Of a stretch of DNA of 27,978 nucleotides, positions 1 to 9,100 are shown piece by piece; position 1 is the stretch's first letter, and every line of letters starts with the position of its first letter. Source of the DNA: Bacteroidales bacterium (lineage in GTDB: Bacteria > Bacteroidota > Bacteroidia > Bacteroidales > VadinHA17); NCBI GenBank assembly GCA_020353115.1, contig CP070687.1, positions 2,576,848 to 2,604,825 of the forward strand. The letters run 5' to 3'. A program made the position numbers and the translations under genes. The notes under the pieces are model-generated. The model did no database searches and was not told the DNA's origin. It worked only from the letters and a program-made list of their open reading frames with translations.

Positions 1-1
1 G

Positions 2-2200
2 ACATGTTATCCGCTAGGCCCGACGCTCAAATCCGATCTCCCTGAAGTACTTGATTTCGTTCGTTTTGAAAAATGGGGAGAAACGATCGTAAAGCATGAA
101 AGAAAAAGTTATGTGGAAGATGGTATAATGCTTGCTGACTCCACTTTCTTTAACATTTTTTCAATACCGCTAATTACCGGTGATCCGAAAACTGTCCTGT
201 CGGCACGAAGAAACATTGTGCTTACCCGATCTTCAGTTGAAAAGTACTTTGGGAATGAAGATCCGATCGGTAAGATGATGAAGGTGGGGACGGATTCTGT
301 ATTATACTCTGTTACCGGTGTAATGGAGGATGTGCCGGGAAATGCACATTTTGAGTTCAACATGCTGATTTCTTTTGTAACGAGCAGCCGGGCTAATAAT
401 GGATTTTGGGTTTCCAATAATCCCGATACATATATCCTGGTTAATAAAGGAGTTAATTCTGCTGAATTACAGGAAAAAATCAGTGAGGTAGTATTGAACA
501 ACGTGGGCCCCCAGGTTGAAAGCCTCCTTGGAATAACCATGGAAGATTTTGCCAGAGCGGGAAATAGTTATGGATACTTCATGCAACCTCTCCTGAATAT
601 ACACCTCGATCCTTCCATTGAGCATTCCCATAAACCGGCCAGCGATAAAAAAACCATATTTATATTCACCATAATCGCTGTTCTGATACTGGTTATCGCA
701 GGAATCAACTATATGAATCTTTCGACAGCCAGATCAGCCGGTCGTGCAAAAGAAGTCGGGATAAGAAAAGTTGTCGGTTCAACAAGAAAAAGACTTATTA
801 TACAGTTTCTTTTTGAGTCAATGGTCTTGACTTTTATTTCTCTTATTCTGGGAGTTCTGATCGTTGAACTGTTAATGAACTATTTTAATAATTTAATTCA
901 TATCCAGTTACGTATTGATTATCTGGTATGGTATACAATTCCCGGTTTAATCATCCTGGCAATTGTTATGGGGTTTATCTCGGGGACGTATCCCTCGTTC
1001 TACCTGGCTTCTTTCCGGCCTGTAGCCGTATTAACGGGATCTCTTCAACGGGGAGTAAAGAGTGGAATTCTGAGGAGCATCCTGGTTGTGTTCCAGATGA
1101 CCGTATCGATCTTCATTATCCTCAGTACGTTGATTGTTTACAGACAGGTTCGTTATATGACCAATAAGGATCTTGGATTCGATAAAGAAAACCTCTTGGT
1201 TGTCAGAAGAGTATCTGCTCTGGGCGAACAACGAAAGACATTCATTGATGAGGTCAGAAAGCTGCCCGGTGTAATGAATGTTACTCATTCCACAGCCACA
1301 CCCGGCCATACGAACAACTATAACGCCTATTGGATTGAGGGTGAGCCCACAGAGAATTCCTACCTGATGCAGACCTTCCGGGTGGATGATCGGTTTGCTG
1401 ATACATATGGAATTGAAGTAATTGAGGGTCGTTTTTTTTCCGAAGATTTCGCTTCGGACAGTATGGCATGCCTGGTTAATGAGAGTGCGGTAAATCAATT
1501 CGGACTTGAGGCTCCATATGAGTTTAGATTTATCGTACCTGCTGATGAGGAGGGAAATGTTAACTACATGAATGTTTTGGGGATTGTGAAAAATTTCCAT
1601 TTCCATTCATTGCACGACCGTATCCTGCCTGCTATTCTTATTATAAAACAGGAAGATGTCAGTTGGGGTTATATATCCATCCGGTTATTCCCTGAAAATA
1701 TCAAGCAGACGGTTGCCCGGATTGAACAGGTGTGGCGGGAATTCTCTGATAACGATCCGATGCTTTCCTTCTTTATGGATGAGGACTTCAGCTCAAAATA
1801 CCAGGAAGACAGGAGAACCGGTATTTTAGCCATGATATTTTCATTTCTTGCCATACTGATAGCAAGTCTTGGATTGTATGGACTGGCTTCGTTTACAGCG
1901 GAACAGAGAACCAAAGAAATAGGGATCAGGAAAGTGAACGGAGCTTCACCAACCACAATCCTGAGACTGCAGTCCAAGGAAATTATTTTTCTCGTAATGA
2001 TTTCTACTCTTATTGCCTGGCCGGTGGGTTATTTTGTTATGAAAGCCTGGCTGCAAAATTTCTATTTCAGAATCCCCTGGTCACCGCTTCCCTACCTGTT
2101 TTCCCTAGTAATAGTCCTGGTTATTGCCTGGTTATCGATCAGTTATCAGGCAATAAAAGCGGCACGGACTAATCCTGCGGAAGCACTGAGGTATCAGTAG
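2..2200 (+). CDS. ABC transporter permease, MacB/FtsX type (5' truncated by window edge)
   Basis: The frame is open from base 2, so the gene begins before the window; the first in-frame ATG at 113 is internal. About 732 residues are visible. The N-terminal part matches the periplasmic MacB_PCD domain of Bacteroidota permeases. A membrane helix (IFTIIAVLILVIAGINYMNL) is followed by an ARSAGRAKEVGIRKVVG segment, the usual FtsX coupling region, then two more helices, a second PCD-like periplasmic region, and a second FtsX block with three helices and EQRTKEIGIRKVNGAS. The first helix lies upstream of the window. The family moves peptides, lipids or lipoproteins, or transmits mechanical signals across the inner membrane with a separate ATPase. 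No ATPase gene is visible here. Substrate unknown. Confidence 0.93.
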   Translation, partial: TCYPLGPTLKSDLPEVLDFVRFEKWGETIVKHERKSYVEDGIMLADSTFFNIFSIPLITGDPKTVLSARRNIVLTRSSVEKYFGNEDPIGKMMKVGTDSVLYSVTGVMEDVPGNAHFEFNMLISFVTSSRANNGFWVSNNPDTYILVNKGVNSAELQEKISEVVLNNVGPQVESLLGITMEDFARAGNSYGYFMQPLLNIHLDPSIEHSHKPASDKKTIFIFTIIAVLILVIAGINYMNLSTARSAGRAKEVGIRKVVGSTRKRLIIQFLFESMVLTFISLILGVLIVELLMNYFNNLIHIQLRIDYLVWYTIPGLIILAIVMGFISGTYPSFYLASFRPVAVLTGSLQRGVKSGILRSILVVFQMTVSIFIILSTLIVYRQVRYMTNKDLGFDKENLLVVRRVSALGEQRKTFIDEVRKLPGVMNVTHSTATPGHTNNYNAYWIEGEPTENSYLMQTFRVDDRFADTYGIEVIEGRFFSEDFASDSMACLVNESAVNQFGLEAPYEFRFIVPADEEGNVNYMNVLGIVKNFHFHSLHDRILPAILIIKQEDVSWGYISIRLFPENIKQTVARIEQVWREFSDNDPMLSFFMDEDFSSKYQEDRRTGILAMIFSFLAILIASLGLYGLASFTAEQRTKEIGIRKVNGASPTTILRLQSKEIIFLVMISTLIAWPVGYFVMKAWLQNFYFRIPWSPLPYLFSLVIVLVIAWLSISYQAIKAARTNPAEALRYQ

Positions 2201-2309
2201 TAATGTCTTGAATATTTCAAATCTACAGGATGTCTCTTCCGACATTCCAGGTGAGGCCCAATTGCATAATGCCTGGTCGGCAGAAACGGGAATTCCTGTG
2301 AAGAACAAC

Positions 2310-2341
2310 TTTGGTTAGTCGTTTTTCATTTTGTAGATTTA
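2310..2341 (+). promoter_or_regulatory. Promoter for the 77-aa coiled-coil gene
   Basis: TTTG at 2310-2313, a 20-nt spacer and TAGATTTA at 2334-2341 match the Bacteroidota -33/-7 pattern except for the last base. The predicted start of transcription near 2348 lies 14 nt before the ATG at 2362. It therefore favours that ATG over the upstream TTG at 2311. Confidence 0.55.
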
Positions 2342-2361
2342 ACCTCTATAAATTCAAAACA

Positions 2362-2595
2362 ATGGAAGATAAAATCAAGGCCCTGGAGGAGGTGCTTGAA
2401 GAACTTACTAAAGAAATAATCAGGTTAAATGAATTCAAGGCAGAAGCATTGAAGTTCATTCAGGAAAGCCTAACATTCAGCAAGCAGACCAGCAATACAC
2501 TGGTGAAGCATGCAGAATCAATGGAGCAGCTGAGGACTGCCAATGGCAAGATAATCAGGACGATATCTGAAATATCGACCATCATCAGGAAATAG
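2362..2595 (+). CDS. Small coiled-coil protein of unknown function (77 aa)
   Basis: The frame can be extended to a TTG at 2311, but a promoter-like element covers that stretch, so the ATG at 2362 was chosen. The product begins MEDKIKALEEVLEELTKE and is almost wholly predicted helix with heptad spacing of Leu/Ile, rich in Glu, Lys and Ser/Thr. It has no signal peptide, membrane helix or cysteine. A soluble oligomeric coiled-coil protein is the only safe statement. It stands alone, convergent with the 56-aa gene on the other strand. No family was recognised. Confidence 0.6.
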   Translation: MEDKIKALEEVLEELTKEIIRLNEFKAEALKFIQESLTFSKQTSNTLVKHAESMEQLRTANGKIIRTISEISTIIRK

Positions 2596-2711
2596 ATACA
2601 TGATCACGGGAACGCAGGTCCGTTTTCAGGGAATGTTGGAATTCAGCTTTTGGGAGTTATTATAAGCGTGCGGATGTCATGGATCGGGTTTTAGCATGAG
2701 GACAGCAGTGC
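2596..2711. other. Short gap between two convergent small genes
   Basis: The 116 bp between the 3' ends of the 77-aa and 56-aa genes contain no ORF of note and no strong GC-rich hairpin followed by T residues. Confidence 0.4.
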
Positions 2712-2882
2712 CTAATGCTTGACATAAAGCATTTTTTTCCGCTTCTCTTCCAGCTCCTTCAATTCACTATTGAGAGAACTGCCTTTCTTGCGAAGATTTT
2801 TATACTGCTTTCTGGCCTCAATCAACTCAGAGAAAGGATTCAGCTTTTGCCATATGCTCTTTCCTTTCTTTTCCATGTACAT
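2712..2882 (-). CDS. Small highly charged protein (56 aa, or 54 aa from the second ATG)
   Basis: Minus-strand reading from ATG 2882 (second in-frame ATG 2876) to TAG at 2712-2714 gives a protein beginning MYMEKKGKSIWQKLNPFSEL and ending in Lys/Glu-rich helix (SELKELEEKRKK). It has an amphipathic, coiled-coil-like C-terminus and no cysteines or export signal. The plus-strand ORF covering the same bases is an implausible hydrophobic reading. Support comes from a well-formed promoter on the same strand, with TTTG and TAACCTTG spaced by 20 nt, whose predicted start lies about 13 nt before the first ATG. Function unknown; the short length limits certainty. Confidence 0.55.
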   Translation of the reverse strand: MYMEKKGKSIWQKLNPFSELIEARKQYKNLRKKGSSLNSELKELEEKRKKMLYVKH

Positions 2883-2901
2883 ATTAACGTTCTATTTTTC
2901 A

Positions 2902-2933
2902 CAAGGTTACTAATAAACAACTGGTTTTGCAAA
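2902..2933 (-). promoter_or_regulatory. Promoter for the 56-aa minus-strand gene
   Basis: Read on the minus strand: TTTG (2933-2930), exactly 20 nt, then TAACCTTG (2909-2902), matching TAnnTTTG at seven of eight positions. The predicted start near 2896 precedes the ATG at 2882 closely. Confidence 0.5.
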
Positions 2934-3340
2934 TTGGAGCAATCGAAAACAGAATCCAGATAAAGGTTCTGAATGATATAAAAAATCGGTATCATCTTCC
3001 CAACCCGCTGGTTATCAGATATTATATTCTATATGAGCTCTTCCGGCTCTGGCTTGTCCGCGGTTTTCCGGAATGTATGCCCGGTTTGATAAAAACCACA
3101 ATATTCAATTAATTCAACATATCCCGACTCCGGTTATAATGTAATATGAATTATAATGGTTGCTTTAAGAAATACAAAGTTACAAATCATTAACATATAT
3201 TGAAAAATAACAAGTCGGCATCAGGTTCGGGTATGATTTAATTGATTTTAAGCAAATCAGAATTTGGATTTATTCATGAGATCTTTTGAAACGATATTCT
3301 TTTTGAGTATTTTAATCACCACAATTCTTAATCCATAGTT
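2934..3340. other. Intergenic region upstream of the cytochrome gene
   Basis: About 400 bp without a convincing gene; short ORFs on the plus strand (2715-2963, 2927-3112) have unlikely compositions. A perfect TAnnTTTG box on the minus strand (TAACTTTG, 3182-3175) has no clear -33 partner and may be chance. The last 60 bp hold the candidate promoter of the cytochrome gene. Confidence 0.4.
3285..3315 (+). promoter_or_regulatory. Candidate promoter of the heptaheme cytochrome
   Basis: TTTG at 3285-3288, a 19-nt spacer and TATTTTAA at 3308-3315 resemble the Bacteroidota promoter, with two mismatches in the -7 box. The predicted start is about 20 nt before the ATG at 3341. Confidence 0.3.
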
Positions 3341-4834
3341 ATGAAACTACCAAGATCTTTTTACAGCTGGCCAACCATGATCGGAGCAGTTGTTGCTTTA
3401 TTCAGTTTGTTTATGATCGTTTTCCTGTTTATTATTTCCACCATTCTCGACCAGGGCAGTTCATATCTAGGTATCTTCATTTACATGGTTTTGCCTGTTT
3501 TTCTAATAGTCGGATTGATACTGATACCGATTGGTATGTGGAGAAAGGTACGGAGAGACAGGAAAAGAGAAACGGTTCCCGAACCTAAATGGCCCCGTGT
3601 TGATTTCAATGATCCGAAACACAGGAATGCGTTCGTTATTTTCATTACCGGGACAATCCTCTTCCTATTCCTTTCTGCAATAGGAAGTTACGAGGCATTT
3701 CATTATACTGAATCCGTTGAATTTTGCGGTAAGTTATGTCATAAAGTAATGAAACCGGAATATACTGCATATCAGAACTCCCCACATGCCAGGGTGGCTT
3801 GTGTCGAATGTCATGTCGGACCCGGAGCGGACTGGTATGTACGTTCCAAGCTCTCGGGTTTATACCAGGTTTATTCCGTAACATTTGATAAATACCCGAG
3901 ACCGATCCCGACACCAATCACGAATTTAAGGCCGGCCAGGGAAACCTGTGAAAGATGTCACTGGCCTGAACAGTTTTATGCCAGGCAGCACCGGTTGCAC
4001 AGGTATTACCTTATGGATGAGGAGAACACCGAATGGGATATCAGTACCCAGATGAAAACCGGACCCAGTTATAGTGCGTTCGGTTTACAGGAAGGAATAC
4101 ACTGGCATATCAATCCTGACGTGAAGATTGAATATATAGCCGAGGATGAACTCAGGGAATATCTTCCATGGGTAAGGTATACAAATATCAGTACTGGGAA
4201 AAGTACAGTGTACCAGGACCAGGATTATCCTCTGGATCAGGCACAAATAGATTCGCTGGAAAAGCGTGTAATGGACTGTATGGATTGCCACAACCGGCCA
4301 TCACACGATTACCAGACTCCCGGTTTTTTCATTAATAATGCACTGACCGCCGGTATTATACCCAAGTTGCCCCGCATAAAAGATCTTGCTATGGAGATCG
4401 TGAATGAAATATTCAAAGATTCGGATACTGCCATGTTGTTTATCGAGGAGCGAATTAAAGATTTCTATGCAGAGAACTATTCTGAACTTTCTGCGGAATC
4501 CCCGGATCTGATAAACCAGGCTATTTCAGGATTGCAGAATGAATTTATGAATAACATATTTCCGGAAATGCAGGTGAGATGGGATGTATATCCCAACCAC
4601 ATCGGGCATATAGAATATAACGGGTGCTTCAGGTGTCATAATGATAACCATGCAAATGAAGAAGGGAATGTAATATCCAAGGATTGTAATCTATGTCATA
4701 CAATTAATGCCCAGGGGAAACCGGATTCCCTTGAAGTAGGTACCGTTTTCGAATCCCTTGAATTCAGGCATCCTGTTGATATTGATGAAGCATGGAAAGA
4801 ATATCTTTGTGTGGATTGTCATATGGCCCTGTAG
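3341..4834 (+). CDS. Membrane-anchored multiheme cytochrome c with NapC/NrfH-like N-terminus (7 heme motifs)
   Basis: Three predicted membrane helices (about residues 12-34, 44-66 and 96-118) precede the first heme site. Covalent heme motifs are C129-xxx-C133-H134 (an expanded CX3CH), C154-C157-H158, C203-C206-H207, C313-C316-H317, C429-C432-H433, C449-C452-H453 and C490-C493-H494, the last only three residues from the C-terminus. The segment around residues 129-160 (HKVMKPEY, NSPHARVACVECH) and ETCERCHWPEQF are typical of NapC/NirT/NrfH quinol dehydrogenases. The likely role is electron transfer from menaquinol to a periplasmic acceptor. Residues 210-310 lack heme sites and form a separate region. 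No terminal reductase is adjacent, so the acceptor is unknown. ATG 3341 is the natural start, giving a short basic N-terminus before helix 1. Confidence 0.9.
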   Translation: MKLPRSFYSWPTMIGAVVALFSLFMIVFLFIISTILDQGSSYLGIFIYMVLPVFLIVGLILIPIGMWRKVRRDRKRETVPEPKWPRVDFNDPKHRNAFVIFITGTILFLFLSAIGSYEAFHYTESVEFCGKLCHKVMKPEYTAYQNSPHARVACVECHVGPGADWYVRSKLSGLYQVYSVTFDKYPRPIPTPITNLRPARETCERCHWPEQFYARQHRLHRYYLMDEENTEWDISTQMKTGPSYSAFGLQEGIHWHINPDVKIEYIAEDELREYLPWVRYTNISTGKSTVYQDQDYPLDQAQIDSLEKRVMDCMDCHNRPSHDYQTPGFFINNALTAGIIPKLPRIKDLAMEIVNEIFKDSDTAMLFIEERIKDFYAENYSELSAESPDLINQAISGLQNEFMNNIFPEMQVRWDVYPNHIGHIEYNGCFRCHNDNHANEEGNVISKDCNLCHTINAQGKPDSLEVGTVFESLEFRHPVDIDEAWKEYLCVDCHMAL

Positions 4835-5030
4835 AACGGGTGGCCGGAACTACATAATCCCAAAAGCCGTCCGGATTGCATTTCACAAGACCCATATCAG
4901 ACTTTATCCGTAAATCCGGCCAGTTCGGCATAAGGAATGGCTGACTCAGGAACTCCACAATAGGCAACACCACTTGACGAATTGAACATTATCGCTTAGA
5001 TACCAAATTCAGTAATTGACAAAGCAGGAT
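4835..5030. other. Cytochrome-methyltransferase intergenic spacer
   Basis: Contains perfect 8-bp inverted arms (TGGCCGGA near 4841 and TCCGGCCA near 4915) separated by about 70 nt that also carry a smaller CCGGAT/ATCCGG pair. No T tract follows, so this is a possible secondary structure and not a classic terminator. No clear promoter was found for the methyltransferase. Confidence 0.3.
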
Positions 5031-5888
5031 ATGTTTTCCAACCGGGATATAGCCGATTACTATGACCAGACGGAAGTACATTACCGACGCTTTTGGAAAT
5101 TGAACGAAGAGTTCTCTATCCACTACGGAATCTGGGAGAAAGGTGTCAGGAATCTCGGACAGGCACTTCGGCATACCAGTGAAGTACTGGCCGTTCATGC
5201 CGGCATCAAACCTTCGGATTTTGTACTAGATGCCGGATGTGGGGTAGGGGGACCGGCAATATACCTTGCCTCTGAATACAGGTGTCATGTTCTGGGTATT
5301 ACGCTCAGCAGTAAACAGGCCCAGGCTGCAGGTGAATATGCTTCCCGGAAAAACCTTGGGCACCTGACGAAATTTGAAGTCGCCGATTATAAACGGACGG
5401 GCTACGAACCCGACCGGTTTGATGTAATATGGGCACTGGAAAGTACCGGTACAGCAACAGATAAACAGGCATTCCTGAATGAAGCTTACCGGATACTTAA
5501 ACCCGGCGGAAGACTTGTACTGGCCGATTATTTCAAAACTACTGACCTCCCCTCTGAAAAGCAACCCCTGTTGAAGTCCTGGTTGAGCTTATGGGCCATA
5601 CACGATTTGGAAACCCTGAATCGCTTCGAAACCCTGCTGGTTATATCCGGTTTTACAGATGTTGCAGTCCATGATTATACAAATGAGATTATTCCGACTG
5701 CCAGACGAATGTGGTTGTATTCGCTCTTCGGGGCGATCGGCTCAGTTGGTTACAATATGTTTCATAATACCACCCGGTTTGCAAAGCATCATTACAGGAG
5801 TGGTTTTTTACAGTACAAAACCCTTAAGAAGGGACTCTGGGAATATAAAGTCATTCTGGCGAAGAAGCCTGTAATTAGTACCAAATGA
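5031..5888 (+). CDS. Class I SAM-dependent methyltransferase
   Basis: The product is 285 aa from ATG 5031. A TTG at 5016 would add five residues, but the ATG gives the expected N-terminus (MFSNRDIADYYDQTEVHYRR). The SAM-binding motif I is clear (VLDAGCGVGGPAIYLA, about residues 65-80), followed by a Gly-Ile-Thr strand, an acidic motif II region (FDVIWALES) and the post-motif LKPGGRLVLADYF. The layout resembles the sterol/tocopherol C-methyltransferase and cyclopropane-synthase-like group of small-molecule methyltransferases. The C-terminal 60 residues are aromatic and basic. The substrate cannot be read from the sequence; a lipid or quinone-like acceptor would fit the family but is inference. 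It stands alone between the cytochrome gene and the convergent protease gene. Confidence 0.85.
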   Translation: MFSNRDIADYYDQTEVHYRRFWKLNEEFSIHYGIWEKGVRNLGQALRHTSEVLAVHAGIKPSDFVLDAGCGVGGPAIYLASEYRCHVLGITLSSKQAQAAGEYASRKNLGHLTKFEVADYKRTGYEPDRFDVIWALESTGTATDKQAFLNEAYRILKPGGRLVLADYFKTTDLPSEKQPLLKSWLSLWAIHDLETLNRFETLLVISGFTDVAVHDYTNEIIPTARRMWLYSLFGAIGSVGYNMFHNTTRFAKHHYRSGFLQYKTLKKGLWEYKVILAKKPVISTK

Positions 5889-6018
5889 AGTAACAGGTGA
5901 CCAGATTTACTACTTTGTTGTTCATTATTCACCCTTCCTCAATCTATCATTCTTCAGCACACCCTTTCTTTATTCCGTCTCCCGGCCTGAAGGTCTGACT
6001 CTTTCCGAAGGAATGCCT

Positions 6019-6036
6019 GCCTGTCGGCTGACAGGC
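6019..6036. terminator. Perfect hairpin between convergent genes (possible bidirectional terminator or repeat)
   Basis: GCCTGTC (6019-6025), loop GGCT, GACAGGC (6030-6036). It lies between the 3' ends of the methyltransferase (+) and the protease (-). No strong T tract follows on either strand, so it may be a dispersed palindromic repeat acting as a weak terminator. Confidence 0.4.
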
Positions 6037-6101
6037 CTGCGGCAGAACTCTGAACTGTATACTCTGGGCCGTGTACTCTGAATACAATCCTTTATCTGTC
6101 T

Positions 6102-9100
6102 TTATTTCCTTACCCTGACCGGATACGGTGGTCTTTCCGGTTTTTTTGGCGGATTTTTTCCCAGCTCTTCCAGAATCACCTCAATTGCTTTTTCCAGTTG
6201 CGGATCATGGCCATTGATCACGTCAGCGGGCCATTGTTCAACTTCGATATCGGGTGGCACACCCACATTTTCGACCACAAATCCATCTTCTGTCCAGATA
6301 CCCAAATTGGGTGCTGAAACGTAACCGCCATCCATCAGTATGGGATAACCAAGTGTTCCGACCAGACCGCCCCATGTCCTCTTGCCGATTAATTTTCCCA
6401 TTTTGAATTTACGGAACATCCATGGGAGCATATCACCACCTGATCCTGCCGTTTCATCAATGATCATAACCTTTGGTCCCTGGATGGATGCACTGGGAGT
6501 TTTCAGATCTGCTCCATACCGCATGTTCCAGTAGCTCTGGTATGGCCGGTTGAGTATATCGATGTAATAGTCAGCGATCAGGCCGCCACCGTTAAACCGT
6601 TCATCAACTATGGCTGCATCTTTATGCGATTGCGGAAAGAAATAGCGTTTGAAATAGGTATGTCCGGCGCGGGCCGTATTCGGAACGTATACATATGCAA
6701 CCTTTCCACCGGTTGCTTCATCCACCTTTTTCAGATTACCCTCAACCCAGTCGCGGTTACGAAGTCGCCCCTCGTTCGAAACAGGGACTACTTTAGTTTT
6801 TCTGGATCCTGCCATATTTGGATTTGGTCCAATGGTCAACTCAACGATCTTGCCTGAAGTATTTTCGAACAGGCTGTAGATATTTATTGAACCGGACAGT
6901 TCATTCCCGTTAACGGCAAGCAGGTACTCACCAGTTGAGACATTTACACCTGGTTCAGTCAGCGGTGATCTCAGGTCAGGATTCCAGTTCAGTCCGCCGT
7001 ATATTTTTTTTATCCTGTATCTGCCATTCTCAATTGCATAATCGGCGCCCAGCAATCCACCTCCGACACGGTCGGGGTCCTGAAGGTAATCGCCTCCTCC
7101 TACACGGTGATGACCGACGGACACTTCGCTGCACATCCAACGGATGACTCTGTTCAGATCACTCCGGCATGATAAATGGGGGAGAAAGGTGGCATATTTT
7201 TCTTTCATGGCGTTCCAGTCTGCACCATGCATCCCGGGATCGTAGAAATAATCCCTGTTTATTCTCCATGCTTCATCAAAGATCTGCTGCCATTCCGCAA
7301 CAGGATCGATCCGTACTTCTACGGCCTCGGTATCAATTCTTCCATCCCCGGTTTTATGTGAACCGGAGGAACTGATGATTCCCCATGTAGAGCCTGATCG
7401 ATAAAGGATTTTCTTATGATCGCCGGAGATTATGTAGTCGTTTAATCCGGTTAGAATGACTTCATTTTTACGTTCCTTCAGATCATACATATTCAGTTTT
7501 GTATCCGAGCCGGACCGACCTCCGGATGTCAGGGGCGCCTCAAGAAAATAGATCTTTCCTTCATCCCCGATCTGGAGATTGGAATAGTTACCCGAACGAA
7601 CGGGCAAGTCAATGATGCGTTCGTTGATCCCTTCAAAATCAATCGTAAATGCTGTCTCTTCCCCTTCCGTATTTGTATCCTTATCCTTCTTGCCTTTGCT
7701 ATTGTTTTCTTCCTCCTGTCCGGAATTCTCTTCATCCGGTTTTTCCTCATCGCTCTCCCTGAACAGGGGAGATTCTATATCTTTTCGCAATGTGGCAAGG
7801 TATATATTACTTGTCATTCTCATATCTGCAGTAGACTGGTCGAACCAGTGTTTAACAGGACCTGCATCGGTAGAGGAGAAGAAGTAAATATATTTACCGC
7901 TGGGATCAATTACCGGATTACTTACATCGCTTAATCCATCGGTAATAGGATACGATTTATTCTGTTCCAGTGAATAGATGAAAACCTGCTCGAAATAGGC
8001 TTTTGTATTCAGGGTATAGGTGATCCATTTCGAGTCGGGGGACCAGGTTCCAAACATATTCCCGAAGGCTCCCGGAGAATATAAATATTCACTGCCGATT
8101 TTTGTTATTTGTCCGGTTTCGATATTAATCCAGTACAGGTTACGCCCGTTGTCACTGAATGTAATCTTTTTACTGTCGGGTGACCAGTACCCCATGGTAT
8201 AAAATCCGGTTCCGTTGAGCTTGAATTTTTTGGGTGTACCTTCACCATCCTGTGATTTCACATAAAGTTCATATTCACCCGATACATCGGAAAAGAATGC
8301 AATGTTTTTTCCATCCGGAGACCATAACGGCGACCGTTCATGAGCATTTGTTGTCAGGGTAAGATTGCGGGGATCTCCTTTCTTTTCAGGAACCGTGATA
8401 ATCTCACCCCTGAATTCAAATACAGCCCGTGCTCCGGAGGGAGATATATCGGCATTCCGGATATATCGTGTCCCTTTGACATATCTTGGTCTCAATTCCA
8501 GCAGATCTGCAGCAACACCGATCTGAAGTCTTTGTGACCGGTTATCCGAAAGATCAAGAAGATGAAGATAACCTGCCTGTTCATAAATGATCCTTCCCGA
8601 ACCGGCTGATACATTGAGAACAGGGAAATCTTCATGGGTGGTTATCTGACGGATATTTTGGGACATTGGATCAAATGAGAAAATATTAAATTCACCGTTC
8701 CTGTCGGACCGGAAGTATATTTTGTCACCGATCCACATCGGATCGGTATCGTTGCACCTTCCTTCAGGCTGCGGTATTATCTCAACTGCAAAGTCAGAAA
8801 AGCGAATGATCCGGATGGTTGCAACCGATCCTCCGCGATAGTTCTTCCACTGCAGAAAAACTTCCCTCAGAGGAGTATATGCCATCTGTGTCCCGTCTGG
8901 TGAATAACTGGCCTTATAGGCATTCGGTATCTTCAATTGAACGGGAAATCCTCCTTCCAGAGATATGGTAAACAACTGGGTATAGCGGCCTGAATAATCG
9001 TGCCGGGAAGAAATAAACAAGACGGATTTCCCGTCGGGTGTAAAACCTCTTACAAGGTCGGTCCCGGGATGCCACGTAAGCCTTTTGGGAATTCCTCCTG

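Noticed and set aside
2715..3112. Two overlapping plus-strand ORFs (82 and 61 codons)
   Set aside because: The first lies opposite a better-supported minus-strand gene; the second has no promoter, poor composition and overlaps the promoter of that gene.
4764..4973. 69-codon minus-strand ORF running into the cytochrome 3' end
   Set aside because: Its middle (NWPDLRIKSDMGLVKCNPDGF) looks protein-like, but it overlaps the cytochrome gene and no promoter was found; kept as a spacer.
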